Assembly: GCF_009905605.1 (NCBI RefSeq)
Contig: NZ_JAAAKZ010000003.1
Span: 124,001-188,000 of the forward strand
DNA: 64,000 nucleotides
Origin: Runella sp. CRIBMP
GTDB lineage: Bacteria > Bacteroidota > Bacteroidia > Cytophagales > Spirosomataceae
Direction: 5' to 3'
The position numbers were made by a program, and so were the translations under genes. Shown here piece after piece: positions 19,510-28,416 of this stretch (position 1 is its first letter; each line of letters opens with the position of its first letter). The notes beneath the pieces were generated by a model. The model saw only the letters and a program-made list of their open reading frames with translations. It did no database searches and had not been told where the DNA came from.

Positions 19510-20727
19510 ATGGAACCAATCTTTGCCACCGACCGTACTCGGGAGTTATTGCCAAAAATCAAAGTATTTATTGAAAAAGAGCTGTATCCGCTCGAAACTA
19601 CCGAATACCTCGCCCATGATTTTTCGCACGTAGAGCCTATTTTGCAGCAGAAACGTCAGCTCGTCAAACAAGCAGGACTCTGGGGATTACATTTGCCCGA
19701 AGAAGACGGTGGCCTGAACCTGACGCTGTGTGAATTTGGACAAATTAGCGAAGTGCTGGCTAGTTCGCCGTTCGGGCATTTTGTATTTAACACGCAAGCT
19801 CCTGACATCGGCAACACTGAACTCATGCACAAATATGCGCCCCAACACCTCAAAAAGCGTTATTTAAAGCCACTGATGAACGGCGAAATTCGGAGTTGTT
19901 TCAGCATGACCGAGCCTGAATTTGCGGGTTCTAATCCTACTCGGATGGGAACAACGGCGGTAAAAGACGGTAACGATTATGTCATTAACGGCCATAAATG
20001 GTTTACCAGTTCGGCCGACGGTGCAGCGTTTGCCGTGGTCATGGCCGTGACTAATCCAGAAGCCGCGCCGCACAAGCGCGCCAGTCAGATTTTGGTGCCG
20101 ATGGAAACCCCAGGGGTGAAATTGGTACGGAATATTCCCATTATGGGTCATGCAGGTGATAGCTGGGCGAGTCATGCAGAGATGCTTTACGAAAACGTGC
20201 GCGTACCACAGGCCAACCTGATTGGTGCTGAAGGAGCAGGGTTTCTATTGGCACAAGAACGCCTCGGACCTGGGCGGATTCATCACTGTATGCGGTTTAT
20301 TGGTATTGCCGAGCGTAGCTTTGACCTGATGTGCCGTTATGCGGTCAGTCGGGAATTGGAAGAAGGAAAGGTACTGGGCGACACGCAGTTTATTCAGGGA
20401 TTCATTGCCGAAAGTCGGGCGGAAATAGATGCCGCGCGGTTGCTGGTTTTGCGGACGGCACATAATATTGACCAATTCGGTGCGGCATCTGTGCGGGATG
20501 AGATTTCGATGATTAAGTTTTTTACGGCCAATATGATGTTACGCGTCATTGACCGCTCTATTCAAACCCACGGCGGGCTGGGCATGACCAGCGATATTCT
20601 ACTCTCGTATTGGTACGCCCACGAGCGGGCCGCCCGTATTTATGACGGTGCCGACGAAGTGCATAAATCGGCTCTGGCGCGTAGTATCCTGAAAGGGTAT
20701 GGACTGGACGTAAGAAGAAAAAAATAA
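19510..20727 (+). CDS. Acyl-CoA dehydrogenase, ACAD10/11-like
   Basis: The 405-residue flavoprotein shows the full acyl-CoA dehydrogenase fold: N-terminal helical domain, middle beta domain with CFSMTEPEFAGSNP and NGHKWFTSSADGA, and a C-terminal helical domain with IQTHGGLGMTSDILLSYWYAHERAARIYDGADEVH. It would oxidise an acyl-CoA to the 2-enoyl-CoA with FAD and pass electrons to ETF. At the position where medium-chain enzymes have the catalytic Glu in YEG, this protein has Asp379 (YDG), as in the ACAD10/11 clade. No beta-oxidation neighbours are present, so the substrate is open. Confidence 0.9.
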   Translation: MEPIFATDRTRELLPKIKVFIEKELYPLETTEYLAHDFSHVEPILQQKRQLVKQAGLWGLHLPEEDGGLNLTLCEFGQISEVLASSPFGHFVFNTQAPDIGNTELMHKYAPQHLKKRYLKPLMNGEIRSCFSMTEPEFAGSNPTRMGTTAVKDGNDYVINGHKWFTSSADGAAFAVVMAVTNPEAAPHKRASQILVPMETPGVKLVRNIPIMGHAGDSWASHAEMLYENVRVPQANLIGAEGAGFLLAQERLGPGRIHHCMRFIGIAERSFDLMCRYAVSRELEEGKVLGDTQFIQGFIAESRAEIDAARLLVLRTAHNIDQFGAASVRDEISMIKFFTANMMLRVIDRSIQTHGGLGMTSDILLSYWYAHERAARIYDGADEVHKSALARSILKGYGLDVRRKK

Positions 20728-20731
20728 GATA

Positions 20732-20772
20732 TTCACTCAAAGACGCAGAGAAACCTTGCCTCTTTGAGTGAA
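20732..20772. repeat. Inverted repeat between convergent genes
   Basis: TTCACTCAAAGA (20732-20743) is perfectly complementary to TCTTTGAGTGAA (20761-20772); the loop contains CGCAGAGAAACC. It fills the 55-base gap between the convergent acyl-CoA dehydrogenase and SIMPL genes, where it can act as a shared terminator. Its loop resembles the CACAGAGA motif in repeats at 35002 and 58878. Confidence 0.65.
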
Positions 20773-20782
20773 TTGAAAATAA

Positions 20783-21505
20783 CTATTTGATTCTGAACGT
20801 GGCGTTCATGCGGTAGCTGTATTTAATCTTTTGGTATTCAAGGGCTTCGCCTCCTTCGGGTGCAGCATCGGCGGCCATCATGCGCACATTGTATTGCGCC
20901 TGTTTGTACATCGGATATACGCTGCCTTCTTCCACTTCGTGAATTTCGAGTACTTCGCCCAATTTCTCACCAATGGATTCTAGCAAATAACCCGCTTTTT
21001 CTTTGGCTGCTTTGAGCGCATTGACTTTGACCTGCCGACGAAATTCCTCTTTTTTGGAATGCTCCACGCGGCTCATGTTGACATACTCTACTCCTCGGTC
21101 GTCCACTTTGGACATTAGCTCATTGATGTTATTGGCATTTGAAAGTTTGAGTTGAAACTGCTTCCCTGCCAGAAAATGTTGAGGTTTTTTCTTGCCAGTC
21201 CATTCACGGTAACCCGTTACGCCGCTGATGCTAAGATTTTCTTTGGGTAAACCAGCGCTTTTTACGGCCTCAATGAGTTGTTTTTCAAGGGTTTCAAGAC
21301 CAATTTTGTCTTTTTGATTTTTTTCGTCTTTGAAATATTCCTTCAACGAAATGGTAAAATACAGTTCGTCGGGAACGACCTCCAATTCGGCGGTGCCCGT
21401 TACTTCGATTTTTTTGATGGGGTCTTTTTCCACGGCTGTAGTAGTTTGGGCAAAAGTAGCGGCACTTGCAGCAAGCAACAAGGCACTTAATACGAATTGT
21501 TTCAT
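20783..21505 (-). CDS. SIMPL domain (DUF541) exported protein
   Basis: The 240-residue product starts at the ATG at 21505, which gives a clean signal peptide (MKQFVLSALLLAASAATFAQ); an upstream in-frame ATG adds only a polar stretch. The mature part is a SIMPL/DUF541 domain: KIEVTGTAELEVVPDELYFTISL, then the NALKAAKEKAGYLLESIGEKLGEVLEI helix. Such proteins are periplasmic or surface exposed; the founding member binds the kinase IRAK, and bacterial functions (oxidative stress) are poorly known. It is a single gene ending at an inverted repeat shared with the convergent gene. Confidence 0.88.
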   Translation of the reverse strand: MKQFVLSALLLAASAATFAQTTTAVEKDPIKKIEVTGTAELEVVPDELYFTISLKEYFKDEKNQKDKIGLETLEKQLIEAVKSAGLPKENLSISGVTGYREWTGKKKPQHFLAGKQFQLKLSNANNINELMSKVDDRGVEYVNMSRVEHSKKEEFRRQVKVNALKAAKEKAGYLLESIGEKLGEVLEIHEVEEGSVYPMYKQAQYNVRMMAADAAPEGGEALEYQKIKYSYRMNATFRIK

Positions 21506-21583
21506 GGTTGTAATTATAATTTGTTTGTGGGCTATCAACGAAGAATGGGGCTAGATTCTTGCCCTGATTTTTGTTAATACTTC

Positions 21584-23527
21584 CTAACGTTTCAAAACCA
21601 TCTTAACGGTTTTTTGTACGGGACCCGCCATCAAACGGGCGTAATACGCACCTTCGCTCAGGAATTGCCCATTGAATTTAACAGAATAAGTGCCTATTTC
21701 CTGAGGTTTGTTCACCACCAACGCCCCCACGCGCGTGCCGTGCGAATCGTACACATAGAGCGACACCTCGGTGGCTTCGGTAAGTCGGTACCGAATGTCT
21801 ATCTGTTGGTTGAATGGATTGGGGAAAACTTCTAACAACTCGTCTGATTCAGTGGCGGGTGTTTCGGTAGTTTCAGGCTCAGCCTCTTCTTTTTCTTCTT
21901 CGGCGGCCGCAACGGCTTCCGTAGGCTCTTCGTGGGGAGTAATCGGAGCCTGTAATTGCGAAGCCAAAGGTAAAATCGGCTTGGGGGCTTCTTCCACCAC
22001 TTCTACCGCCCGTTGCGCGGTGGAGATACTAACCACATCAGTTGGTTTACTTTCATTATGAAGTCGGTTAAATGCACTGACGGTGTAGTTGTATTTAGTG
22101 CCAGGGGTGACTTGTAAATCGGTAAAGGTAAACGTGTTTTTTCCTGCTTCGTTTACCACAATGGCCCGAATGGATAGCCCCGTTCGGAGGTCGAGGGAGG
22201 TTTTGTTAATGCTTCTGTAGACAACGAAATACCGGGCTTTGTCGCGCTCAGAAGTGGGAGTATAAGGATAAGACCACGTTAAGGTAATAGTGTTGTTATC
22301 GTTGAGTTCTGTTTCGAGGTTAGTAGGTACGGGCGGAGGAGTGGTGCTTTTCCAAGGCATGGCTGGAACAAGCGCTGGAGATTGATATACTTCCTGACAG
22401 AGGATATCGCATAACTGATTTGGGTTGTTGCGAAGGGTTTTGGCGCTGAAAAGAATACTTCCGTGCACATTGGCAAAGGTTCGGTTAAAGCGTATTTGAT
22501 TAGAAACCTCCATGGGTCTACGCCAGTTGGCATCGCTGTTGACTTTGTACACTCCGTGGCCAATGTAAAGGTGTTGCTCCGATACATTTTCGCTCCACCA
22601 AGGCACCAAATGCGTATAATTTGCCGACCCGTTGCCCATGCTCCAATACACCTGCGGAGCAATATAGTCTACCCAGCCTTCTTGTATCCATTTGCGGGCA
22701 TCGGCAAAATTTCCCGAATAAGCTTCAAAACCGCGAGAGTTTGAGCCTTCTGCTGAGCTGCTGCGGTTTTTCCAAATACCAAAAGGAGATACCCCAAATT
22801 TGACCCAAGGTTTTACTCTTCTCAGGCTGTCGGCGACGGCTTCAATGAGCAAGTTAACATTGTCGCGACGCCAGTCGGCGCGGTTGGTAAACCCGCGATT
22901 GTGCTCGGCAAAAGTAGCGTTGTCGTTGAGCGTGACGCCCGTTTGGGGGTAAGGATAAAAATAATCATCGAAATGAATGCCGTCTACGTCGTAGCGGCGT
23001 ACTACGTCCATGACCACACGGGTCACAAATGAGCGCACTTCGGGGCGGCCCGGGTCCAGAATCCGTAACGGGCCATAAGATAGCAGTACATCAGGGCGGA
23101 CTTTGGCAACGTGATTGGACGCGAGCGAAGCCGTACGGATATCCGTCACGGCACGATATGGGTTCATCCACGCGTGGATTTCGAGATTACGTTTGCGACA
23201 TTCTTGTATCATAAACGCCAGTGGGTCATAACCGGGCGATTGTCCCTGTTGCCCCGTAAGCCATTCGGACCAAGGTTCTAGCTTGCTTTCGTAAACTGCA
23301 TCACAGGCATTTCGTATCTGAAAAAACACGGCGTTGAGTCCGCGTCGTTGAATCATATCCAGCAAATCAATCAATTCTTGTTGTTGTCGGGCGGCAGAAA
23401 GCCCTTTGGTAGAAGGCCAGTCCACGTTTCCGACATTGGCAATCCACACCCCCCTAAATTCGCGCTTGGGTTGGGCGAAAAGAGAAAAGCTAACCAAAAG
23501 GAGAAATAGAAGATTTTTCAAGGGCAT
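21584..23527 (-). CDS. Family 10 glycosyl hydrolase (GHL10/DUF187) with T9SS type A sorting domain
   Basis: The 647-residue protein begins at the ATG at 23527 with a signal peptide (LLFLLLVSFSLFAQ). The catalytic TIM-barrel of the YngK-like GHL10 family follows (REFRGVWIANVGNVDWP, then YDVDGIHFDDYFYPYP and FGVSPFGIWKNR). A fibronectin-type III domain (about residues 390-500), an acidic Ala/Glu/Thr linker (about 510-555) and a C-terminal T9SS type A sorting domain (EVFPNPFNQQIDIRY to VKMVLKR) complete it. It is probably secreted to the surface and may cut peptidoglycan-like or other glycans; the substrate is not fixed by sequence. Confidence 0.9.
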   Translation of the reverse strand: MPLKNLLFLLLVSFSLFAQPKREFRGVWIANVGNVDWPSTKGLSAARQQQELIDLLDMIQRRGLNAVFFQIRNACDAVYESKLEPWSEWLTGQQGQSPGYDPLAFMIQECRKRNLEIHAWMNPYRAVTDIRTASLASNHVAKVRPDVLLSYGPLRILDPGRPEVRSFVTRVVMDVVRRYDVDGIHFDDYFYPYPQTGVTLNDNATFAEHNRGFTNRADWRRDNVNLLIEAVADSLRRVKPWVKFGVSPFGIWKNRSSSAEGSNSRGFEAYSGNFADARKWIQEGWVDYIAPQVYWSMGNGSANYTHLVPWWSENVSEQHLYIGHGVYKVNSDANWRRPMEVSNQIRFNRTFANVHGSILFSAKTLRNNPNQLCDILCQEVYQSPALVPAMPWKSTTPPPVPTNLETELNDNNTITLTWSYPYTPTSERDKARYFVVYRSINKTSLDLRTGLSIRAIVVNEAGKNTFTFTDLQVTPGTKYNYTVSAFNRLHNESKPTDVVSISTAQRAVEVVEEAPKPILPLASQLQAPITPHEEPTEAVAAAEEEKEEAEPETTETPATESDELLEVFPNPFNQQIDIRYRLTEATEVSLYVYDSHGTRVGALVVNKPQEIGTYSVKFNGQFLSEGAYYARLMAGPVQKTVKMVLKR

Positions 23528-23607
23528 TGTTCCTTTATCCACAATTGAAAATCAATCAACCCCCAATACAAAGTGGAGTTGTAAAACAACGTAATGAAAT
23601 ACACGCA

Positions 23608-23615
23608 CAAAAGTA
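23608..23615 (-). promoter_or_regulatory. Candidate -7 box for the GHL10 hydrolase gene
   Basis: On the minus strand the site reads TACTTTTG, a match to TAnnTTTG, about 80 bases before the start at 23527. No TTG sits at the standard -33 distance, so the call is weak. Confidence 0.3.
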
Positions 23616-23749
23616 ACGTCAATATTCCAAAAATTGTACTTGACTGCTGAATCAAAGTTACAAATACAGTGCCGGAGGGGTCGGGATACGATATGCTTCT
23701 GCAGTCAAATGGCTATTTTATACAGGTTGGAGTTATATCTTCTCTTTGG

Positions 23750-23901
23750 AAACTAAATTTTGTATCAATCAAAAGCGAATGTCTAAAATCTTAGAATTTG
23801 GGAGGGATGTAGAAGTGCTAGAACCAGAAGATGTACGCAAAAAAATAGCCGAGACACTGCGCAGTGCCTCGGCTACGTATGTGTGTTCTGACGAGTGTTA
23901 A
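23750..23901 (+). pseudogene. Remnant of the C-terminus of a WYL-domain transcriptional regulator
   Basis: A plus-strand reading frame containing ATG 23779 encodes KILEFGRDVEVLEPEDVRKK followed by a helix (IAETLRSASATY) and a stop at 23899-23901. The pattern I-L-x-F-G-x-x-V-E-V-L-x-P-x-x-(L/V)-R-x-x-I is typical of the last 35-40 residues of YafY/PafC-type WYL regulators. No HTH or WYL core is encoded upstream in any frame; the same frame has a stop at 23641 and degraded sequence in between. I infer a gene remnant left by deletion. The minus-strand terminator at 23839-23875 lies inside it, and its last bases overlap the M1 peptidase stop. A chance similarity cannot be excluded. Confidence 0.55.
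23839..23875 (-). terminator. Intrinsic terminator of the M1 peptidase gene
   Basis: A 15-base arm beginning TAGCCGAG (23846-23860) pairs with its partner ending CTCGGCTA (23861-23875) with one mismatch. On the minus strand it is followed by seven T residues (23845-23839). It lies 22 bases downstream of the peptidase stop. Confidence 0.85.
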
Positions 23902-25877
23902 TTCTCGTCTGGCGACATATACCGCACGGGGTGCCAGGTATTGTTGCGTGGGTTGATGTCGGGCAATTGGGAGTCGGGGTCGATGATGACGGATTTCAAG
24001 GGGTTTTTGGTAGCCGCTTTGAAGGTCCAGGTGCTGCCGCGTTGCCAAACTTCTACGGGGAGCGTGATGCGGGTCTTTTTACCACCGGCTTCTTCCAGTT
24101 CTACGATGGTGGGCATGGCCCATTGCTCAAGGTTTTCGATGGTGATGACCGAGCCTTTGGAGGGCGTTTGCTCCACGTATTGAACTTCTTTTACGCCTTG
24201 GTCCAGTTTATAATTTTCGTAAAACCACCCTTTCCAGTACCATCCTAGGTCTTCGCCAGCGGCATCTTCGATGGTTCGGAAGAAGTCATAAGGTGTTGGG
24301 TGTTTGAAAGCCCAGCGTTTTACGTATTGTTTGAAGGCATAGTCAAATCGGTCGCGACCCAGTACCACTTCACGTAGGAGCTTAAGCCCGATCGCGGGTT
24401 TATAGTACGCATCCCAGCCCAGATTGGTTGCTTTGATTACATCTGGTACGGTTAGGATAGGGTCGGCACCGTCGCGGAACAGCGTAGGAGCGAGATTCTG
24501 CATATCGTCCAGACGGTCGCGGTTGTATTCGCCATCGTTGAAGGCCTCGGTCGAAAGCATATTGATAAAGGTGTTAAAGCCTTCGTCCATCCACGCAAAT
24601 TTACGTTCGTTGTTGCCCACAATCATCGGAAACCAAGTATGTCCGAATTCGTGGTCTGTTACGCCCCAAAGTGATTCTTTTTTGTCGTTGTGTGCGCAAA
24701 AAACAATGCCTGGGTATTCCATGCCGCCCACGATGCCCGCCACGTTGGTGGCCACGGGATAAGGAAATTCCATGAGGTATTTGGAATAAAATTCCAGACA
24801 ACCTTTCACGTATTCTGTCGAGCGGCCCCAACCATCGTTACCGTCGTTTTCGGCGGTGTACAATGATTGTGCGATAGCGGGTTTACCGCTTGGTAAGTTC
24901 ATTTTGGCGGCATCCCACACAAAGGCGCGGGAGGTAGCCCAGGCTACGTCGCGGGCGTTTTGGCAACGGAATTTCCACGTAATCATGCCCGAATCTTTGG
25001 GGCGAGATTTTTTCTCTTTTATTTCTTTCGCGCTGCGAATCATCACGGTTTTGTCGCTTTTGCGGGCTTCTTCCATGCGTTTTATTTGCTCTGAGGTCAT
25101 TACGTCCGACGGGTTGAGCAGTTCTCCTGAGCCGCCCACAATGTGGTCCCAAGGCACGGTTACACTGTATTCATAGTCGCCGTAATTGAGGTAAAACTCT
25201 CCCGCACCAATGTACGGAAGTACGTTCCACCCCTCGATGTCGTCAAATACGCACATGCGGGGGTACCATTGGGCGATTTCGTAAATGGTACCGTTTTTGG
25301 TGTCCAGTTTTCCCATGCGGTCGGAGGCATACGTGGGAATTTTGAAAGAATAACTCACTTTTATTTTCAGCACATCGCCCGTGGGCTTTACCGCGTCGGA
25401 GAGGCGGATTTGCATACGGGTATCGTCGATGATAAAATCGGCAGGGGCATATTTCCCCTTTCCTTGCTGAATGCTCACCGCACTGATGGTATAGCCGCCT
25501 TCAAAACCCATATTGCCGTAGCGCCCGCCGTTGAGGGGGGTGGTTTTACCGCTGCGCGAATTGTCGTTGAAAGCATTTTGGTCAAGTTGCAGCCACACAA
25601 AAGGGAGCGCTTCGGGGCTGTTGTTGGTATAAGTGATTTCTACCTCACCCCCAATGGTATTGGCGGCTTCGTCGAGGGTGACGGCGATTTTATAATCGGC
25701 GCGGTTTTGCCAATAGCGAGGGCCTGGCGCGCCGCTGCCCGTACGGGACTCATTGGCAGGTTGGTAATTAAATAAGGGATTGAACAATACGTGCGCGTCG
25801 TATTTGGTAGTGGGGTTTTGAGCTTGCGCCAACGCTGCAAGACTTACCAGAAATAAAAAACTAAGTTGACGAAACAT
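23898..25877 (-). CDS. M1 family zinc metallopeptidase, secreted
   Basis: The 659-residue product starts at ATG 25877, giving a signal peptide ([20 protein letters not shown]). It has the M1 layout: N-terminal beta domain, then the gluzincin catalytic domain with HEFGH at residues 409-413 and the third zinc ligand Glu432 in WMDEGFN, exactly 18 residues after the second His. The substrate-anchoring GAMEN motif is replaced by GGMEYPG. M1 enzymes remove N-terminal residues from peptides; this one probably works in the periplasm or at the surface. It is similar to the truncated peptidase at 62014. A strong terminator follows. Confidence 0.92.
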   Translation of the reverse strand: MFRQLSFLFLVSLAALAQAQNPTTKYDAHVLFNPLFNYQPANESRTGSGAPGPRYWQNRADYKIAVTLDEAANTIGGEVEITYTNNSPEALPFVWLQLDQNAFNDNSRSGKTTPLNGGRYGNMGFEGGYTISAVSIQQGKGKYAPADFIIDDTRMQIRLSDAVKPTGDVLKIKVSYSFKIPTYASDRMGKLDTKNGTIYEIAQWYPRMCVFDDIEGWNVLPYIGAGEFYLNYGDYEYSVTVPWDHIVGGSGELLNPSDVMTSEQIKRMEEARKSDKTVMIRSAKEIKEKKSRPKDSGMITWKFRCQNARDVAWATSRAFVWDAAKMNLPSGKPAIAQSLYTAENDGNDGWGRSTEYVKGCLEFYSKYLMEFPYPVATNVAGIVGGMEYPGIVFCAHNDKKESLWGVTDHEFGHTWFPMIVGNNERKFAWMDEGFNTFINMLSTEAFNDGEYNRDRLDDMQNLAPTLFRDGADPILTVPDVIKATNLGWDAYYKPAIGLKLLREVVLGRDRFDYAFKQYVKRWAFKHPTPYDFFRTIEDAAGEDLGWYWKGWFYENYKLDQGVKEVQYVEQTPSKGSVITIENLEQWAMPTIVELEEAGGKKTRITLPVEVWQRGSTWTFKAATKNPLKSVIIDPDSQLPDINPRNNTWHPVRYMSPDEN

Positions 25878-26141
25878 TATAAATGAATTTATGATGTGCA
25901 TTGGTCGATGGGTTGTTTTTTCTATCCTGAAAATACCCGATAGAAAATGAGTCATCGAAACTTCTACAGAATGAATTTGCTGAAAAACGAAGGTAAGGCA
26001 GAATTGTTGTAAAAAGTAAAAACAGAACCATAATCAACAAAATCAGGCGTATTTTCACCCAATTTGGAGGAGAAATGAATCTGTAAGGGTAAAGATTGGT
26101 TTACTGGGTATCATGTCTTAAATCGACAATCATAACTAACC

Positions 26142-27164
26142 ATGGCTCTCAATAAAATTCCCGTCAATCTTATCACTGGTTTTTTGGGCGTTGGCAAAAC
26201 AACGGCGCTTCAAAATATTCTTAAACGCAAACCTGCCGATGAGCGTTGGGCCGTCATTATCAATGAATTTGGGGCGGTTTCAATCGACCATACGCCGTTT
26301 GCGGGAGCAGATGAGAATGGTTTGGTGGTCAAAGAGGTGGCGGGTGGATGTATTTGTTGCACGGCCAATTTGCCGATGCAAATGACGCTGACGTTGGTAC
26401 TGCGTCAAGTAAAACCTCACCGTATTTTGATTGAACCGACAGGCATGGGGCATCCTGAGGCAATTTTGGATATGCTGCGCGGAAAATTTTTGAAAGATGT
26501 GCTTGACATTCGAGCTACTGTCTGCTTGGTAGACCCGCGTCAGTGGGACAATGAAGATTATCGGGAACACGAAACGTTTATTGACCAAATTACCTTGGCC
26601 GATGTGCTCATTGCTAACAAGGTTGATTTGGCTGGCGAGGCGCTGACGCAGGATTTTCTGGAATGGGGCAAGGCGCTTTTTCCGCCTAAAATTTTAATCG
26701 GGGCCGTAGAGCACGGTGACATTGACCCCAACTGGCTCAATATTGAGCCTTTCCCAAACCGAAAAGCCCTGCATCCTCATGCGCACGAACACGAGCATCA
26801 CCACCATCACCCTTCGGAAGAATTGCCAATTCCTGAAGTGGGCAAGCCGCTTATGCGTGAAAGTCACGGGTTGGGACGGTATAGTTGTGGATGGGTATTC
26901 TCGCCCGATGAAGTTTTTGAATTGCCCAAACTTAAAGCATGGATTGCTTCCCTAAAAAACGTAGAACGCGTAAAAGGCGCTTTCAGAACGGGTGTGGATT
27001 GGGTGTTAATCAATGCCGTACGCGGAGAGTTTACGATTGAATACTTAGCATACCGCCGCGACAGCCGTGTTGAGTGTATTTCGGCTAATCCACTGCCTTG
27101 GAAAACCCTGGAGGATGGCCTAAAAGGGTGTCTCTTGAATGTTTCAGAAATGAAAACCGTCTAA
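26142..27164 (+). CDS. COG0523 (CobW/ZNG-like) GTPase, metal chaperone
   Basis: The 340-residue protein has Walker A GFLGVGKTT (residues 13-21), the COG0523 signature GGCICC with CxCC at 70-73, NKVD at 159-162 for guanine recognition, a His-rich linker (211-223, nearly all His) and a C-terminal CobW_C domain. COG0523 GTPases insert or deliver metals, mostly Zn but also Co or Fe, to client proteins. The His-rich tract favours zinc. No Zur-like TTGCAA palindrome is found upstream. A membrane protein gene starts 4 bases after its stop, suggesting one transcript. Confidence 0.92.
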   Translation: MALNKIPVNLITGFLGVGKTTALQNILKRKPADERWAVIINEFGAVSIDHTPFAGADENGLVVKEVAGGCICCTANLPMQMTLTLVLRQVKPHRILIEPTGMGHPEAILDMLRGKFLKDVLDIRATVCLVDPRQWDNEDYREHETFIDQITLADVLIANKVDLAGEALTQDFLEWGKALFPPKILIGAVEHGDIDPNWLNIEPFPNRKALHPHAHEHEHHHHHPSEELPIPEVGKPLMRESHGLGRYSCGWVFSPDEVFELPKLKAWIASLKNVERVKGAFRTGVDWVLINAVRGEFTIEYLAYRRDSRVECISANPLPWKTLEDGLKGCLLNVSEMKTV

Positions 27165-27168
27165 AATT

Positions 27169-28416
27169 GTGAAAGAAAAAGGTTGGATTGTAATTGCAGC
27201 CGTTTTGTCTGCTTTGGCAGTATATTTACTGTATGCTTTCTTCCAACCGATTTATACTTACTCCTTGCTCGACCTGCGCTATGATGCGCATCAATACGCC
27301 AAGGCCTTTGATTATTTCAAAGGATTTACAGTAAATTATAAAGTGTCATTCCCGTTCAATACGCGAATTCTAATGCCTTGGCTGGCGACATATTTGCCTT
27401 TTAATGACCTTGTTACGGCATTTGTTTGGCTGAATGGCTTCTTTATATTGGCTACCATCGGGCTGTTGACTTGGATTTGGTTAAAACTCAACATTAGGCT
27501 TTTTTGGATTGCAATTGCCCTTTTCTGGATTTTATTTCATTGGAAAGGCTTAGTGCGAATGTATTTGCCCGACCCCGTAACGGCGGATGTTGGCGGGTAT
27601 TTTTTGCTGACGTCTTTTTTAGCGCTTTTACTTCTTGAAGAAAAGAAGCTTTCGAAGGGGTGGCTCAATTGCTTGTTTGTTTTAATCGCTGTTTTGGGTA
27701 CACTTCAAAAGGAGGCCTTTATCGCCGTTTTAGGAATGACAGCCTTGCTTACTGGGAAGAATTCAGATACCGCTGGCATCACAAAGCCGCTGCTCTTATC
27801 TTTTTTTCTGTCCATGGCTGTTTACTGCCTTGTTGTTTTCTTCTTTTCTGCTGCCTATACCGACTGGCGAAATAACTCTATTGTCAGTGTTTTACGAGGA
27901 ATGAAGCGTTATGCCGAGCATCCCGATTTATTTTTGAGTGTACCCGTCAGTTGGTTCATGGCGTACGGAACATTTTGGTTGGCTCTCCTTTCAACTCCTA
28001 AATCCCCGCCTAATCTCTTATTTCTACGAACTTCTCATGCATCACTCCTCGCTCTTCACTTCTTCCTTTGGCTTTTTCTGAGCGTTTTTGGTGGGGGCGA
28101 TACGGCGCGAATTTTGTACAACGGAATGCCGTTTGTGCTGACTTTTTTATTACTGAAACTGAACCGACTCCCTACCTGGATGGGCGGGTATGTGCTACTC
28201 ACGTCGTTGCCATTGATGAGATTGTTTCAATTAGAACCCGATTTGGGGCGCTATCCAAATGAGATGCCGCAATGGTGTGTTGAATGTTGGTCGATGACCG
28301 AAAGTTGGGGGTATTGGGTGTATGCCGTCGCTGTTTTAGCGGGCTATTACTACCTTTCGCGTCGTTTGGGAGCCATCAGTTCCGATGAGTCGAATGAAGT
28401 AAATGCCTTGCGCTAA
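27169..28416 (+). CDS. Polytopic membrane protein, unknown function (GTG start)
   Basis: The 415-residue protein has about ten hydrophobic helices and a short cytosolic tail. The loop after helix 1 carries YDAHQYAKAFDYF and then FNTRILMPWLATYLP, a layout seen in GT-C type glycosyltransferase-like proteins; LQKEAF follows helix 6. No family signature is certain. The GTG at 27169 is chosen because it lies 4 bases after the metallochaperone stop and directly precedes KEKGWIVIAAVL. Residues about 275-295 (TPKSPPNLLFLRTSHAS) are polar and Pro/Ser-rich unlike the rest. Its 3' end overlaps the convergent FG-GAP gene by 81 bases. Confidence 0.75.
   Translation: MKEKGWIVIAAVLSALAVYLLYAFFQPIYTYSLLDLRYDAHQYAKAFDYFKGFTVNYKVSFPFNTRILMPWLATYLPFNDLVTAFVWLNGFFILATIGLLTWIWLKLNIRLFWIAIALFWILFHWKGLVRMYLPDPVTADVGGYFLLTSFLALLLLEEKKLSKGWLNCLFVLIAVLGTLQKEAFIAVLGMTALLTGKNSDTAGITKPLLLSFFLSMAVYCLVVFFFSAAYTDWRNNSIVSVLRGMKRYAEHPDLFLSVPVSWFMAYGTFWLALLSTPKSPPNLLFLRTSHASLLALHFFLWLFLSVFGGGDTARILYNGMPFVLTFLLLKLNRLPTWMGGYVLLTSLPLMRLFQLEPDLGRYPNEMPQWCVECWSMTESWGYWVYAVAVLAGYYYLSRRLGAISSDESNEVNALR

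Larger units (their letters stand above)
23528..23897. other. 370-base gap between two minus-strand genes
   Basis: This stretch holds a candidate minus-strand -7 box (TACTTTTG on the minus strand at 23608-23615), a short distant inverted repeat TTGACTGC (23640-23647)/GCAGTCAA (23701-23708), a plus-strand coding remnant (23750-23901) and the terminator of the M1 peptidase gene. No intact gene was found in it. Confidence 0.7.

Noticed and set aside
25143-25775. 210-codon plus-strand frame inside the M1 peptidase gene
   Set aside because: It is a shadow of the peptidase, which has HExxH and a full domain order on the other strand.
26059-26141. Zur-type box before the COG0523 gene
   Set aside because: No TTGCAA palindrome or other clear inverted repeat is present in this upstream gap.
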